Translations under genes and position numbers: made by a program
In this document: positions 1 to 8,416 of the stretch, one piece after another
How the letters are laid out: every line of letters starts with the position of its first letter
How positions within the stretch are numbered: the stretch's first letter is position 1
Notes under the pieces: generated by a model
Database searches by the model: none
Told to the model about the DNA's origin: nothing
The model's input: the letters and a program-made list of their open reading frames with translations, nothing else
Assembly: GCA_018820995.1 (NCBI GenBank)
Contig: JAHJNE010000633.1
Span: forward strand, 1 to 32,833
DNA length: 32,833 nt
From: Gammaproteobacteria bacterium
GTDB taxonomy: Bacteria; Pseudomonadota; Gammaproteobacteria; Enterobacterales; Alteromonadaceae
Reading direction: 5' to 3'

Positions 1-36
1 GCGCAAAAAGGCAGCTGCTGTGGGTCTTGCCAATAA
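1..36 (+). CDS. C-terminal fragment of an upstream CDS, ending ...AQKGSCCGSCQ*, unknown product
   Basis: Open frame from base 1 to TAA at 34-36, with a CCxxC tail; hairpin follows at 63-90. Too short to assign. Confidence 0.35.
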   Translation, partial: AQKGSCCGSCQ

Positions 37-62
37 AATACCCTGAGCGATCTCAGAGCGCC

Positions 63-90
63 AATCTTGGTGCGTCCGCGCACCAAGATT
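63..90. repeat. Perfect inverted repeat / hairpin downstream of the partial CDS
   Basis: AATCTTGGTGCG-tccg-CGCACCAAGATT, 12-bp perfect stem; no strong T-run. Confidence 0.6.
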
Positions 91-177
91 GTTCAAAAAA
101 CCGCAATCGTCCATACTGGCGATGACGCATCTATTCTAATTTACTTCATATTTTCAATAACCTACAGACGAATCATT

Positions 178-215
178 CAGCTGGCACAAAAACTGAATAG
201 TCAAATTGCCAGCTG
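178..215 (+). promoter_or_regulatory. Leader hairpin upstream of nrtA
   Basis: CAGCTGGCA...TGCCAGCTG, 9-bp perfect stem in the 5' region of nrtA. Confidence 0.5.
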
Positions 216-249
216 AGTTCTGGTCATTCATTAAATACATACAGCAAAG

Positions 250-293
250 ACGCTGATAGGCTCCCTCGCCGGCCGCCATCAGCGTTTTTTTTT
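250..293 (+). terminator. Rho-independent terminator-like hairpin in nrtA leader (possible attenuator)
   Basis: ACGCTGAT...ATCAGCGT followed by nine T; lies about 25-35 nt before the nrtA RBS/start. Confidence 0.7.
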
Positions 294-329
294 GCTCGTG
301 ATTTCACAGACTGATACCGGAGGCTCGCT

Positions 330-1640
330 TTGAAAAAAATAATCACACAATCCACCTTTTTGCTCTGCACCTTGTTATTACTGCCACTATCGAGCAACAG
401 TGCCGAGGCTGAGAAACAACAGTTAAAACTCGGATTTATCAAGCTGACCGATATGGCACCGCTGGCTGTGGCGCTGGAGCTCGGTTATTTCGACGATGAA
501 GGCTTGTCGGTGCAACTGGAAGCCCAACCTAACTGGAAAGTACTGCAAGACCGGGTGTTAGATGGCCAGCTCGATGCTGCCCACATGTTAGCCGGTCAGG
601 TATTGGCTAGTCAGGCTGGGATGACGGGCAATCAAAAGTTACAAACGGCACTGGTGCTTGATCTGCATGGCAACGCCTGTACGGTGAGCAGTCAAATCTG
701 GCAACAATTATCTGCCAAAACAACACCGCCCATTCCGCTGGATGCAACTGCACTGCAAAGCATTCCAACACAACTTAAATTTGGCATGGTGTTCCCGGTC
801 TCCAGCCATAACTATGAACTACGTTACTGGCTGGCTGCAGGTGGCTTGCATCCGGGTTTTTATGCACCCAAAACCGGCGATAATTCTGGCCAGCTGGAAG
901 CGGATGTCCTGATCTCCGTGGTTCCACCGCCACAGATGCCGGCAGCACTTGAATCCGGTACTGTCGCAGGTTATTGCGTTGGCGAACCATGGAATCAACA
1001 AGCTGCGGCCCGCAAGCTCGGCGTACCGGTCATCAGCAATAGTGATATCCGTGGCTTCATGGCGGAGAAAGTACTTGGCGTCAATAGCAAGTGGGCCGCT
1101 AAGCACCCGGTGACGCATCTGAAATTGGTCAAAGCGCTGATCCGGGCTGGTGCTTGGCTGGACGCGCAAGATAATGCGAACCGTTCAGAAGCTGCACAAA
1201 TGATTTCGGCTGCCTATTACGTCGGAGCGGACGCTGCAATTATTAAACGCAGCATGACTGGTGAGTTTGAATTCGCGCCAGGCGATAATCGTAAGGCACC
1301 TGATTTTAATGTGTTTTTTCGATATCACGCGACCTATCCATTTTACTCTGACGCGATCTGGTATCTGACGCAAATGCGTCGGTGGGGGCAGTTAAGCGAC
1401 GCCAAACCTGATAGTTGGTATCTCGATACAGCAAAAAATGCTTTTGACGTGCAACTTTACCAACAAGCAGCAAGGGAATTGATCACCGAAGGTAAATTTA
1501 GCAGCGCTGATTTCCCTGATTTTGCCAAAGAATCAGGTATCAAAAAACCTACTGACTACAAATTTGCTGATAACAAGCTGTTTGATGCCAACACGCCAAA
1601 TAAGTACCTGCAGCAATTTACTATTGGTTATAAGGATTAA
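330..1640 (+). CDS. nrtA: Nitrate ABC transporter substrate-binding protein (NrtA/NasF-like)
   Basis: 436 aa with signal peptide, 'LKLGFIKLTDMAPLAVALELGYFDDEGLSVQLEAQPNWKVLQDRVLDGQLDAAHMLAGQ' typical of the NrtA/CmpA family; TTG start after GGAGG; followed by permease and ATPase. Confidence 0.92.
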   Translation: MKKIITQSTFLLCTLLLLPLSSNSAEAEKQQLKLGFIKLTDMAPLAVALELGYFDDEGLSVQLEAQPNWKVLQDRVLDGQLDAAHMLAGQVLASQAGMTGNQKLQTALVLDLHGNACTVSSQIWQQLSAKTTPPIPLDATALQSIPTQLKFGMVFPVSSHNYELRYWLAAGGLHPGFYAPKTGDNSGQLEADVLISVVPPPQMPAALESGTVAGYCVGEPWNQQAAARKLGVPVISNSDIRGFMAEKVLGVNSKWAAKHPVTHLKLVKALIRAGAWLDAQDNANRSEAAQMISAAYYVGADAAIIKRSMTGEFEFAPGDNRKAPDFNVFFRYHATYPFYSDAIWYLTQMRRWGQLSDAKPDSWYLDTAKNAFDVQLYQQAARELITEGKFSSADFPDFAKESGIKKPTDYKFADNKLFDANTPNKYLQQFTIGYKD

Positions 1641-1644
1641 CCGG

Positions 1645-2610
1645 ATGATTATTCAACTAAAAAACCAATTACAAGTTAAAACTGCCGCCGTTTGGCAATC
1701 TAAATTACGTGAAACTCTGCGCCAGGGTAGTCTGACCTTGGCCGGTCTGACGATCTTTGTGTTGTGCTGGGCTACCTTGGCTGCCAATCTGCACACCTCG
1801 TTAGGCCAATTTCCAGGTCCGGCGGTGGTCGCCGGTCAGCTCAAAGCATTGGTGGCCGAACATCAGGCCGAACAGCTTCGCGAACAACTGTTTTATCAAC
1901 GCCAGCACGAACGGCTGACCAACAATCCAGCGGCGGTCGCACGGCCTTACAACGGCCGACCGACCTTTTTCAGCCAAATTCAGACCAGCCTGCAAACCGT
2001 GCTCAGCGGCTTTTTACTCGCAAGCCTGCTGGCGATCCCCGCCGGGATCCTGATTGGCTTAAGTCCGCTGAGTTACAGTGCAGTGAATCCATTAATCCAG
2101 TTACTCAAACCGGTATCTCCCCTAGCCTGGTTGCCGCTGATTACGATTGTGGTGAGCGCTAGCTACCCGACTGATGGCATGTTCAGCCGCTCTTATCTGG
2201 TATCGGTTTTTACCGTTGCATTGTGTTCGTTGTGGCCCACGTTAATTAACACCATTGTTGGTGTATCACAGGTGCCAGCCGATTTGCAAAATGTCAGCAA
2301 GGTCTTGCGGCTGAACTGGTACCGGCATGTTCGTGCCATTGTGTTACCGTCGGCAGTCCCGATGATTTTCACTGGTTTACGGTTATCGCTGGGAATTGCC
2401 TGGATGGTCCTGATCGCGGCGGAGATGCTGGCGCAAAATCCCGGCCTCGGCAAATTTGTCTGGGATGAGTTTCAGAATGGTTCCAGCGACTCTTTGGCAA
2501 GGATTTGTGTGGCCGTCGGCGTCATTGGTTTTATCGGTTTAATTCTGGACCGACTGATGCTCGCGCTACAGAAAGCGGTGAGCTGGGATAAAAGTGTGCA
2601 ACTGCGCTAA
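1645..2610 (+). CDS. nrtB: Nitrate ABC transporter permease (NrtB/NasE-like)
   Basis: BPD-type inner-membrane permease; 'RLSLGIAWMVLIAAEMLAQNPGLGKFVWDEFQNGSSDSLARI' typical of NrtB. ATG at 1645 is preferred over the longer ORF that overlaps nrtA. Confidence 0.92.
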   Translation: MIIQLKNQLQVKTAAVWQSKLRETLRQGSLTLAGLTIFVLCWATLAANLHTSLGQFPGPAVVAGQLKALVAEHQAEQLREQLFYQRQHERLTNNPAAVARPYNGRPTFFSQIQTSLQTVLSGFLLASLLAIPAGILIGLSPLSYSAVNPLIQLLKPVSPLAWLPLITIVVSASYPTDGMFSRSYLVSVFTVALCSLWPTLINTIVGVSQVPADLQNVSKVLRLNWYRHVRAIVLPSAVPMIFTGLRLSLGIAWMVLIAAEMLAQNPGLGKFVWDEFQNGSSDSLARICVAVGVIGFIGLILDRLMLALQKAVSWDKSVQLR

Positions 2611-2667
2611 GCATTCTCGATCCGGCTTGGGAAAATTATCGTTCAAACAAACCCCTTTAAAGGAACT

Positions 2668-3525
2668 ATGATGAAAAAACATCTGGAACTCAGTCAGGTT
2701 GGCATTAGCTTCCCAACCCCCAAAGGCCCTTTTGTCGCGCTGCAAAACGTCAATCTGAGCATCGCCAAAGGGGAAATTATCAGTCTGATCGGTCATTCTG
2801 GTTGTGGCAAATCGACGGTGCTGAATATTATTGCCGGCTTGCTAAAAGCGACCGAAGGTGGGGTGATTTTAAACCAGAAAGAAGTCAACGAACCCGGGCC
2901 GGAACGCGCCGTGGTATTTCAGCATCACTCTTTATTACCATGGCTATCAGTTTATGAAAATGTCGCTTTAGCGGTGCGCCAGGTATTTTCCGGAAAAATG
3001 ACTAAACCGCAGATGCAACAATGGATTGAACACAATCTTGCATTGGTACAGATGAGTCATGCCCGTGATAAAAAACCTTCTGAAATCTCCGGCGGGATGA
3101 AACAACGTGTCGGCATTGCCCGAGCGCTCGCGATGCAGCCTCAAGTGCTGTTGATGGATGAGCCTTTTGGGGCATTAGATGCACTCACCCGCGCCCATTT
3201 ACAGGACAGTGTGCAACAAATCCAGGCAGAACTTGGCAATACGGTGATATTAATCACCCATGATGTCGATGAAGCGGTGCTGCTCTCTGATCGGATTGTG
3301 ATGATGACCAATGGTCCGGCTGCCACTGTTGGCGAAGTGCTGCAAATTGACTTACCCCGCCCACGCGACCGCCTCGCATTAGCAGATTGCGCCAAATACA
3401 ATCATTACCGGCATCAGGTATTAAGCTTCCTGTACGAAAAACAGCGCAAAATCGAGCCTTTACCCGTCACAAAAAACAATCAAAACAAACCACAAGCCAA
3501 AGCTTTAGCAGAGGCCAGGGTATGA
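2668..3525 (+). CDS. nasD: Nitrate ABC transporter ATP-binding protein (NrtD/NasD-like)
   Basis: Walker A GHSGCGKST, signature SGGMKQRVGIARAL, Walker B VLLMDEPFGALD. Confidence 0.92.
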   Translation: MMKKHLELSQVGISFPTPKGPFVALQNVNLSIAKGEIISLIGHSGCGKSTVLNIIAGLLKATEGGVILNQKEVNEPGPERAVVFQHHSLLPWLSVYENVALAVRQVFSGKMTKPQMQQWIEHNLALVQMSHARDKKPSEISGGMKQRVGIARALAMQPQVLLMDEPFGALDALTRAHLQDSVQQIQAELGNTVILITHDVDEAVLLSDRIVMMTNGPAATVGEVLQIDLPRPRDRLALADCAKYNHYRHQVLSFLYEKQRKIEPLPVTKNNQNKPQAKALAEARV

Positions 3526-4805
3526 CGTATCAGCTTGACGAATCGACCTATTATGATCTGGTCATTGTTGGGTTTGGGATGGCAAGTCACCGATTATTGC
3601 AAGAGCTGCCCCTGCACTCGCAGTCCCGGCTTCGCATTCTGGTGTTGGGTGAAGAACCTCATCACGCGTACAACCGGGTACTGTTGCCACAATTTGTCGA
3701 AGATTGCGCCACCGATTTATCTTTAGCTGCAGTTGATTTCACCAGGCATGATTTAAGCTTTCATACCGGCGATGCGGTCTGTGTGATCAACCGGCGGGAA
3801 CATCAGGTGCAAACGGTCACCGGACGGCAGTTTTATTACCGGCAACTGGTGCTCGCGACCGGCTCTGCGCCGGTGTTTCCTGATTTTTACCATGCCGTAG
3901 CGCTGAACAGTCCGACGGTATGCGGGAAGATTCTGGCGCTGAGGAATGTGCAGGATGCGATCAAGATCAGAGCCATCGCTGAAGGCAGCCATATTGTCAT
4001 TCAGGGTGGAGGTTTTATTGCCCTGGAAACCGCTGCTGCACTGAGTACACATTGCCGGGTAACCGTTTGTCATCGTGGTGCATACCTGATGAACCGACAA
4101 TTAGACCAAGCCGCGGCAGAATTGCTGCAAAAAGCTTTAACTGCCCGCGGCATCACCTTGTTGCTGCGCAGTGAAATCAATGGTGCAATGGACTCTGCGG
4201 ACAAATTACAGCTCGCCATAACTGGCCCTGCCGGCGTCAGCACGCTGGCAACCGATCTGTTAATTGCGGCGCTTGGCGTGAAACCCCGAATTGAATTAGC
4301 TGAGGCCGCTGGACTTGTCATCAACCGGGGTATTGTGGTGAATAGTCAACTGCAAACCAGTGATCCAGAAATTTTTGCCATCGGCGAATGTGCAGAGTGC
4401 CATGGTGAAACTGTCGGGTTAGTGGCGCCTGCGTATCAGCAAGCAAAAGTACTGGCGCACTTTTTGTCTGGCCAACGGCACACACATTATCAAAGCCATA
4501 GCACAGCAACCATGTTAAAAATCAGCGGCCTGGCAATCAGTTCTATCGGCAATGTCGCGCTACTACAACAGAAGTCTGAGCTTGAAGTTAAAACCATGGT
4601 CTATCAGGATTTTCAGCAAGGGGATTATCGACGGATTTGGCTGCGTGATGGTCAACTCCTGGGCGCAGTACTTTGCGGCGATACCAGCCTCAGTCCTTAT
4701 TATCAGCGGTTGATATCGCAATCAGCCACCGCCGACACAAGTGTAATTGAAACGACCTTGGTGGCAGACGATATGTTCAATGATTTGTTGTTTTACGCCG
4801 CGTAA
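3522..4805 (+). CDS. FAD-dependent NAD(P)H oxidoreductase, NirB-N-terminal/NasB-like electron-transfer partner for nitrate reductase
   Basis: N-terminal DLVIVGFGMASHRLLQEL dinucleotide fold, 'HHAYNRVLLPQ', second fold 'IVIQGGGFIALETAAAL', 'IFAIGECAE'; ATGA overlap with the upstream ATPase gene. Confidence 0.82.
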   Translation: MTYQLDESTYYDLVIVGFGMASHRLLQELPLHSQSRLRILVLGEEPHHAYNRVLLPQFVEDCATDLSLAAVDFTRHDLSFHTGDAVCVINRREHQVQTVTGRQFYYRQLVLATGSAPVFPDFYHAVALNSPTVCGKILALRNVQDAIKIRAIAEGSHIVIQGGGFIALETAAALSTHCRVTVCHRGAYLMNRQLDQAAAELLQKALTARGITLLLRSEINGAMDSADKLQLAITGPAGVSTLATDLLIAALGVKPRIELAEAAGLVINRGIVVNSQLQTSDPEIFAIGECAECHGETVGLVAPAYQQAKVLAHFLSGQRHTHYQSHSTATMLKISGLAISSIGNVALLQQKSELEVKTMVYQDFQQGDYRRIWLRDGQLLGAVLCGDTSLSPYYQRLISQSATADTSVIETTLVADDMFNDLLFYAA

Positions 4806-4822
4806 AACCAAAAAATCGATTT

Positions 4823-4874
4823 AAAAAAGGGTCGGAGCTAATTATCTTTAGACAATTAGCTCCGACCCTTTTTT
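4823..4874. terminator. Bidirectional terminator-like palindrome, REP-like
   Basis: AAAAAAGGGTCGGAGCTAATT-atctttagac-AATTAGCTCCGACCCTTTTTT between convergent genes. Confidence 0.85.
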
Positions 4875-4881
4875 ACTCTTT

Positions 4882-7590
4882 TTAAGCTAGCGCTTTTTGT
4901 AACAACTGCCGGATCTCAGGCAGACATGAACCGCAGCCGGTGCCACATTTTAGCCTTTCCCCTAAACTGACACTGCAGTGGGCGCCCCCAGCAATCGCTT
5001 GCTGAATACTTTGTTGGCGCACCTGAAAACAACTACAGATCAGTGCAGAGCAGTCGGCTGCGGCCATCGGCGCCCCGCGCAATAACTGTCGCCTGGCGCT
5101 GGTCGTCAACTCACCGGCAAAACATTGATTAAGCCACTGCCGATCCAGTGCCGGCAGCGTCGGACCAGCATACATTAACGCTTGTAGATGTAACGCGTTG
5201 ACAAAAGCTTGGCGCCAATGCTGCGAGCCATGAGCTTCGAGTTGCTGTAGTTCAAGCGCATGATGCGATTGCCGCAGCGCGGCCGTGAGCTGCTGACTGA
5301 TTAGCCTAAATTGTTGCGAGAGTTCTGACACAGGCACTGTCAGTGCCAGCCGGTATTCAAACATGTGGGCATGCGGGACCAGCACGCCATAACCACACAA
5401 AGGCTGAAATCGACTCAGTAAATCTGCCTGACGGCTCAGCAGCACCAATTCGGCGGTCACCGGCATTTTTTTCAGTTGTACCCGACCTTGTTTAAACGCT
5501 GGTTGGCGTGAAATCGGATCGCGCCTCTCGTCATACAACACGTCACAACAAGAGGTTGTGCTAAATTGACCGCTCCAATGCATCGGCACAAATAACTCGC
5601 CACAGCGCTGCGCATCGGTGACTTGAGCGCGGCCGCGAAATAAGCCCTGCCGGTTTGACAACTCAACCAAATCACCATCCTGGAGTTGAAACAACCGAGC
5701 ATCCGAAGGATGAATGGCAATAAAGGGTTCACTTTGATGTTGCATCAACGCAGGGACCCGACCCGTCCGGGTCATGGTATGCCATTGATCACGCAAACGT
5801 CCGCTATTGAGCAGGAACTCCCAAGGGTTGCTGCCGCAATTTACCGGATCCGCCCCCTTGAGGGGGATCAGTCGTGCTTTGCCATCAGGCGTATAAAAGT
5901 GGCCATCGGCAAACAATCGGCTTTGTTCTGAATTTGCCTGACGCAGCGGCCAGCATTGTGGTTGCCAGGTGTCATATTCTTCGTCCGACAGCGTGCGGCA
6001 TGCGTTCAGGTCCAAGGCACGACGACCGCCATTACATAAGGTTGTAAGGGCTGCATGTTCACGGAAAATTTGTGCTGGGTGCTGGTAATTAAAACCATGT
6101 TGAAAACCCAGCGCTTTGGCCAGCTGACAAATAATTTGCCAGTCCGCGCGCGCTTCACCGGGGGGGGCTAAAAATGCCCGCTGTCGTGAGATGCGCCGTT
6201 CCGAATTGGTCACAGTGCCATCCTTTTCAGCAAAACCCAATGCCGGAAAAACAATATCGGCAAGGGCTACTGTGTCGGTATCCTGATAGATATCAGACAC
6301 AATAACCAGTTCACAACGTGCCAACGCCTGCTTAACCAAATTGGCCTGCGGCATACTGACCACCGGATTAGTGGCCATGATCCAAACCGCTTTAATTTCA
6401 CCACGGCCGATAGCCGCAAACAAATCAACTGCAGTATATCCACCTTGGGTGACCAGCGCTGGTGCCCGCCAGAACTGTTGTAGTGCTTGCCATTCAGCCT
6501 CTGGCACGGGGTCAATCCCGGCAAGCTCAGCAGGAAAACGTAAATGCCCCGCCAACTGATTAGCCAACGCTCCGACCTCACGTCCGCCCATAGCATTGGG
6601 TTGTCCGGTCACCGAAAACGGACAGGCACCTGGTTTGCCGATCCGGCCCGTGGCCAAATGCACATTAATAATGGCGTTCACTTTATCGGTGCCATTTTGT
6701 GCTTGATTGACCCCCTGCGAAAACACCGTGACGGTGCGCGGGCACTTAGCAAACCACTGAAAAAACTCGGTAAGTTCCACCAGCGACAAATCGCAGTATG
6801 CGGCAAGTTGCGACAGATCCTGCCAACAGCTCGCGGTATCGAGCGCTTGCTGTAACCCCTGACAGTGCTGACGGGTAAATTCATGGTCGATATACCCAGC
6901 CGTAGCCAGATAGCTGAGTAAACCACTAAATAACGCGACATCTGTGCCCGGTTTCAGTGGTAAAAACAGATCCGCGCTATCGGCAGTCGCTGTGCGGCGC
7001 GGATCAATCACGACGATTTTTTTGGCAGGGTATTTTTCGCGGGCAGCCTGCATGCGCTGAAATAACACTGGATGTGCCCAGGCCAGATTGCTGCCCACCA
7101 GGACCACCAGATCTGCCAGTTCCAGATCCTCATAACAGCCCGGCACCACATCTTCACCAAAAGCCCTTTTATGTCCGGCTACGGTCGAAGCCATGCACAA
7201 GCGGGAGTTGGTATCCAGATGACTACTCCCGATAAAACCTTTCAGTAATTTATTTGCGACATAATAATCTTCGGTGAGCAACTGGCCGCTCAAATACATC
7301 GCCACACTGCCCGGGCCATGTTCATCGATAATGGCTTGCAAACGCGAAGCCGCCGTTGCCAGCGCCAATGGCCATTCGGCTGGCTTACCATCGAGCAGTG
7401 GCTGTAATAATCGCCCCTGCGGTTGCAGAGTTTGGCCATGCGCCGCACCTTTTACACATAACCGACCGAAATTCGCTGGATGCAGCGGATCGCCGACGAT
7501 ACCTGTAGTTTGATGATTTCGGTTGATACCGCAGCCGACCCCGCAATAGGGGCAAGTACTGCGGAGTTCGCTATTCGCAAGAGATGGCAT
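4882..7590 (-). CDS. nasA: Assimilatory-type nitrate reductase catalytic subunit (NasA), molybdopterin oxidoreductase with C-terminal BFD-like [2Fe-2S] domain
   Basis: N-terminal CPYCGVGCGI 4Fe-4S motif, NTDKVNAIINVHLATGRIGKPG, GQPNAMGGREVG; C-terminal ALICSCFQVRQQSIQQAI...CGTGCGSCLPEI. ATG at 7590 preferred over the upstream TTG at 7602. Confidence 0.95.
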   Translation of the reverse strand: MPSLANSELRSTCPYCGVGCGINRNHQTTGIVGDPLHPANFGRLCVKGAAHGQTLQPQGRLLQPLLDGKPAEWPLALATAASRLQAIIDEHGPGSVAMYLSGQLLTEDYYVANKLLKGFIGSSHLDTNSRLCMASTVAGHKRAFGEDVVPGCYEDLELADLVVLVGSNLAWAHPVLFQRMQAAREKYPAKKIVVIDPRRTATADSADLFLPLKPGTDVALFSGLLSYLATAGYIDHEFTRQHCQGLQQALDTASCWQDLSQLAAYCDLSLVELTEFFQWFAKCPRTVTVFSQGVNQAQNGTDKVNAIINVHLATGRIGKPGACPFSVTGQPNAMGGREVGALANQLAGHLRFPAELAGIDPVPEAEWQALQQFWRAPALVTQGGYTAVDLFAAIGRGEIKAVWIMATNPVVSMPQANLVKQALARCELVIVSDIYQDTDTVALADIVFPALGFAEKDGTVTNSERRISRQRAFLAPPGEARADWQIICQLAKALGFQHGFNYQHPAQIFREHAALTTLCNGGRRALDLNACRTLSDEEYDTWQPQCWPLRQANSEQSRLFADGHFYTPDGKARLIPLKGADPVNCGSNPWEFLLNSGRLRDQWHTMTRTGRVPALMQHQSEPFIAIHPSDARLFQLQDGDLVELSNRQGLFRGRAQVTDAQRCGELFVPMHWSGQFSTTSCCDVLYDERRDPISRQPAFKQGRVQLKKMPVTAELVLLSRQADLLSRFQPLCGYGVLVPHAHMFEYRLALTVPVSELSQQFRLISQQLTAALRQSHHALELQQLEAHGSQHWRQAFVNALHLQALMYAGPTLPALDRQWLNQCFAGELTTSARRQLLRGAPMAAADCSALICSCFQVRQQSIQQAIAGGAHCSVSLGERLKCGTGCGSCLPEIRQLLQKALA

Positions 7591-7600
7591 CGATTGCTCC

Positions 7601-7648
7601 AAAACAAAAAAGGCGCCGCTACCGACAAAATGTCAGCGCAGGCGCCTT
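7601..7648 (-). terminator. Rho-independent terminator-like hairpin immediately upstream of the nasA RBS (candidate attenuator)
   Basis: Minus strand: AAGGCGCC-TGCGCTGACATTTTGTCGGTAGC-GGCGCCTTTTTTGTTTTGGAG..ATG. Confidence 0.8.
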
Positions 7649-7703
7649 TACCAGAATATAGATGTACTGAAATGCAGCATTTCTGATGCCATCTTTTATA
7701 TCA

Positions 7704-7717
7704 TTGATTTTTATCAA
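7704..7717. promoter_or_regulatory. FNR/Anr-like binding site in the nasA upstream region
   Basis: TTGATTTTTATCAA matches the FNR consensus TTGATnnnnATCAA at all ten conserved positions, about 115 bp from the nasA start. Confidence 0.6.
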
Positions 7718-7873
7718 TAATATTGAGGGCTACAATGGAAATCGGTTTAGACTGGTGCAATCCTGCCCTACTTTTGCACAAAATCTGATTATTACCGGCA
7801 TAAAAATCCAGTATTTTATTAAATTTCAACAACTTAATTTGCGGCATCAAAATTGTAAGCCACACAACTGTGA

Positions 7874-8141
7874 CTAGGGTCTGTTGACCTTTGGTGTGTG
7901 AATTTTGTTCAAACGGGAGCCGCCAGCCCGCGAAAGGAGCCACGAAGTTTAGCCTTCTAAACGAGTGGCGAGTGACAAAGGGCTGGCGGCTCCCGTTTGA
8001 ACCCTACGGGCAGCGTTTGGCTGGCTTTTCTACGGCGTTATCGCTCGCTCATGTAGAATAGCTACACATCGCGAGCTCTGCCTTGTAGAAAAACCAGCCA
8101 AACTGCTGCAAAAACACACACCAATGGTCAACAGACCCTAG
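7874..8141. mobile_element. MITE-like non-coding element with 27-bp terminal inverted repeats and nested internal palindromes
   Basis: CTAGGGTCTGTTGACCTTTGGTGTGTG ... CACACACCAATGGTCAACAGACCCTAG (one mismatch). Internal hairpins at 7910-7999 and about 8012-8109; no credible transposase ORF. Confidence 0.85.
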
Positions 8142-8164
8142 ATAAAACTCTTGATGTGGCAATG

Positions 8165-8202
8165 AAGCCAACGTCCGGCATGCCGGACGTTGGCTTTTTT
8201 TA
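8165..8202. terminator. Strong palindromic rho-independent terminator (T-run on + strand) with no obvious upstream gene
   Basis: AAGCCAACGTCCGGC-ATGCCGGACGTTGGCTTTTTTT, near-perfect palindrome. Confidence 0.75.
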
Positions 8203-8297
8203 TGATTAAAACGACAAAAAAGTACCCACAAAGAGGTAGCGGATCTGCCCAGTGAAGGCAATAACAGCTTGGACGACTGACTTATACAATACCAACA

Positions 8298-8411
8298 ACG
8301 CCGAGCCCTTCTGCGCTAACTCAGGAATTCCTGACATGCCAGAGCGGCCGTGGCAATCATGCCACCGGGCCTGACTGGAAACGGTCTGACCTCCCCACTT
8401 GGAAAGGTGTC
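8298..8411 (+). ncRNA. Moco (molybdenum cofactor) riboswitch / Moco RNA motif upstream of moaA
   Basis: GCGGCCGTGGCAATCATGCCACCGGGCC...GACCTCCCCACTTGGAAAGGTGTCGATG closely resembles the E. coli moaA leader as recalled (TTGGCCGTGACAATG...GATTGCCACCAGGGCG...GCCTCCCGTATCTGGAAAGGTGTACATG). The RBS lies at the 3' end of the element. Confidence 0.85.
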
Positions 8412-8416
8412 GATGT

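Noticed and set aside
775-1169. Antisense ORFs of 71 and 116 aa inside nrtA
   Set aside because: Shadow ORFs opposite a strongly coding gene with clear family motifs; no RBS or domain support.
5472-7513. Several 70-109 aa ORFs on either strand overlapping nasA
   Set aside because: Out-of-frame or antisense shadows of the 902-aa nitrate reductase frame.
7686-7943. ORFs of 63 and 80 aa (both strands) upstream of nasA
   Set aside because: Low-complexity AT-rich translations crossing the MITE TIR, no recognisable domain; not called as genes.
8049-8261. 70-aa minus-strand ORF inside the MITE right half and terminator
   Set aside because: Lies in palindromic non-coding repeat sequence; not a plausible transposase.
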